DNA from: Alphaproteobacteria bacterium
GTDB lineage: Bacteria; Pseudomonadota; Alphaproteobacteria; Rhizobiales; Xanthobacteraceae
Direction: 5' to 3'
Assembly (NCBI GenBank): GCA_005884465.1
Contig: VAZH01000194.1
Coordinates: 1-6,953 of the forward strand
Length of the DNA stretch: 6,953 bases
Shown piece by piece: positions 6,087 to 6,953 of this stretch; the stretch's first letter is position 1; every line of letters starts with the position of its first letter. Position numbers and translations under genes: made by a program. The notes under the pieces are model-generated. The model searched no databases. It saw only the letters and a program-made list of their open reading frames with translations, and was not told the origin of the DNA.

Positions 6087-6208
6087 TCGAAAATCCCTTT
6101 TGTCGTTCAGCGAAAGCGCAATGCATCGGTCTAAAGATGCCAGACATCATAACAAGAAAGCAATCGCCACGCGCGACGGCTGTCCGTGCATCGGCCCGAT
6201 CCCCGGCG

Positions 6209-6793
6209 TTACTGGCACAGCGCATGGGTAACGTAATTGTCCCTCCGGCAATCATCCGGTTTGCGCGTCCGGCCCGGAATCAGCACTTTCGCCGAGCAGG
6301 TTTCCGCGGAAGCGGTGTTAAGGCTGTTTCCCTCTTTGAAGCCCTTGCTCTGACAGAGTTTATCGGCACCGAGCTTGCAGTCCGGCGCGCCGTTTGCCGA
6401 AACCGGGCAGATCATGCGCCCCGCCACCATCGAGGACGGCCTGGCCAGGCGCGACAGGGTCTCGCCTGCCTCTTTTGCGCGCGCGTTCAGATCGTCGATG
6501 GTCTCACCTGGGCTTTTCAGGGTCGGAAGGATCGACAAGGATTTCTCGAAGAATTTTCCCATTTCGTTGAACACGCCTGGATTCTCTTCGCGCGCCGGCG
6601 GAGGCGGCGATGGTGAAGGTTCGCTCAGTCGAGGCGCCGTCGGCTGGGCCGGCTCCTGGACGCCAAGCGAGGGTGGCGGCGCTGCTTGCGGCCACGCGGC
6701 GCCTGCGGCGATCATCCATGTCAGCAACACCGCGCCCGCGGTCGCGACATGCATTCTGGACAGGGCGATCAGGATGGCTGGTCGGTCGAGCAT
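6209..6793 (-). CDS. Probable exported protein with proline-rich linker and six-cysteine C-terminal domain
   Basis: I do not recognise a named family. From the ATG at 6793 the protein has 194 residues. It starts with a hydrophobic signal-like segment (AGAVLLTWMIAAGAA, 19-33) and a likely cleavage region near AWPQA; Met14 is an alternative start that gives a more typical signal peptide. A proline-rich linker follows (37-66). Next comes a predicted helical stretch (about 74-118, FNEMGKFFEKSL to LSRLAR). The C-terminal domain has six cysteines at 129, 139, 147, 166, 182 and 193, an even number fitting three disulfides in the periplasm. The last residues, YVTHALCQ, end on a near-terminal cysteine. 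Neither start has a strong ribosome site. It lies between a membrane protein gene and the broken monooxygenase, on the same strand. Confidence 0.75.
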   Translation of the reverse strand: MLDRPAILIALSRMHVATAGAVLLTWMIAAGAAWPQAAPPPSLGVQEPAQPTAPRLSEPSPSPPPPAREENPGVFNEMGKFFEKSLSILPTLKSPGETIDDLNARAKEAGETLSRLARPSSMVAGRMICPVSANGAPDCKLGADKLCQSKGFKEGNSLNTASAETCSAKVLIPGRTRKPDDCRRDNYVTHALCQ

Positions 6794-6814
6794 GATTTCG
6801 AGCGTAGCCTGAAG

Positions 6815-6840
6815 CCGCGAACCGGCAAAGCAGTTCGCGG
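6815..6840 (-). terminator. Hairpin between the right-edge membrane gene and the six-cysteine protein gene
   Basis: CCGCGAAC (6815-6822) and GTTCGCGG (6833-6840) form a perfect 8-base stem with a 10-base loop, starting 5 bases after the stop of the right-edge gene. Its place fits a terminator, but there is no run of T after the stem on the minus strand. It could instead be an intercistronic hairpin. Confidence 0.4.
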
Positions 6841-6845
6841 ACGCC

Positions 6846-6953
6846 TCAGATCATCCGAAACGCAATGACAAAACCGAGCACGAGGACGATGGCGCCGAGC
6901 GCGACCCACAGTCCGAGCCGCTTCTCGATCGAGGCGCGGATGGTGTCTCCGTA
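6846..6953 (-). CDS. C-terminal 35 residues of a membrane protein (partial)
   Basis: The minus-strand frame is open from the right edge to a TGA at 6848-6846. It begins YGDTIRASIEKRLGLW and continues into about 17 hydrophobic residues (VALGAIVLVLGFVIAF) ending RMI. That is a typical last transmembrane helix with positive residues on both sides (EKR before, R after). The rest of the gene is outside the window and the family cannot be named from this tail. It is upstream of, and in the same direction as, the six-cysteine protein gene. Confidence 0.65.
   Translation of the reverse strand, partial: YGDTIRASIEKRLGLWVALGAIVLVLGFVIAFRMI

Noticed and set aside
6087..6208. Possible promoter (TATGAT-like) before the broken monooxygenase
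   Set aside because: No acceptable -35 partner at normal spacing, so I do not call a promoter here.
1..6953. CRISPR array, tRNA/rRNA, insertion sequence, toxin-antitoxin or defence system
   Set aside because: No regularly spaced direct repeats, no tRNA-like cloverleaf, no transposase or defence-type domains were seen on either strand.

Overview
The window looks like a chromosomal segment of an alphaproteobacterium in the Bradyrhizobium/Nitrobacteraceae group. This rests on high-GC coding sequence, a complete minC-minD-minE operon, two intergenic repeat types I remember as common in Bradyrhizobium-like genomes, and CtrA-type boxes (TTAA-N7-TTAA). The genus is an inference from memory; no search was run.

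Layout, left to right. Bases 1-141 hold the start of an unknown minus-strand gene with a signal-peptide-like N-terminus, cut by the window edge. Bases 142-451 carry no convincing gene but hold a two-part palindromic repeat (247-345) and a CtrA-like box (441-455). A nitronate monooxygenase-family gene (about 452-1435 or 1474, minus) lies divergent to an acyl-CoA synthetase-like gene of the ANL superfamily (1562-3124, plus). A repeat-like hairpin (3139-3188) separates that gene from the convergent minCDE operon (minC 5014-4316, minD 4297-3482, minE 3485-3207, all minus). Upstream of minC lies a 123-base region with one exact and one near-exact CtrA-like box. Next, on the minus strand, is a second nitronate monooxygenase-family gene (5138-6086) that appears broken by a 20-base deletion. 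It is followed by a gene for a probable exported six-cysteine protein (6209-6793) and the last 35 codons of a membrane protein (6846-6953, entering from the right edge).

The Min proteins form one system. MinC inhibits FtsZ ring assembly, MinD is the membrane ATPase that recruits it, and MinE drives MinD off the membrane, so division is kept to mid-cell. The CtrA-like boxes suggest cell-cycle control of this operon, as reported for minC in Brucella. The acyl-CoA synthetase and the flavin-dependent nitronate monooxygenase relatives are accessory metabolic genes. Their divergent pairing at 1475-1561 may mean shared control, but no substrate can be read from the sequence.

I found no convincing new multi-gene system. 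The points most worth a second look are the CtrA-like boxes, the broken monooxygenase paralogue, a His-to-Gln change at the presumed catalytic position of the intact paralogue, and the small exported cysteine-rich protein.
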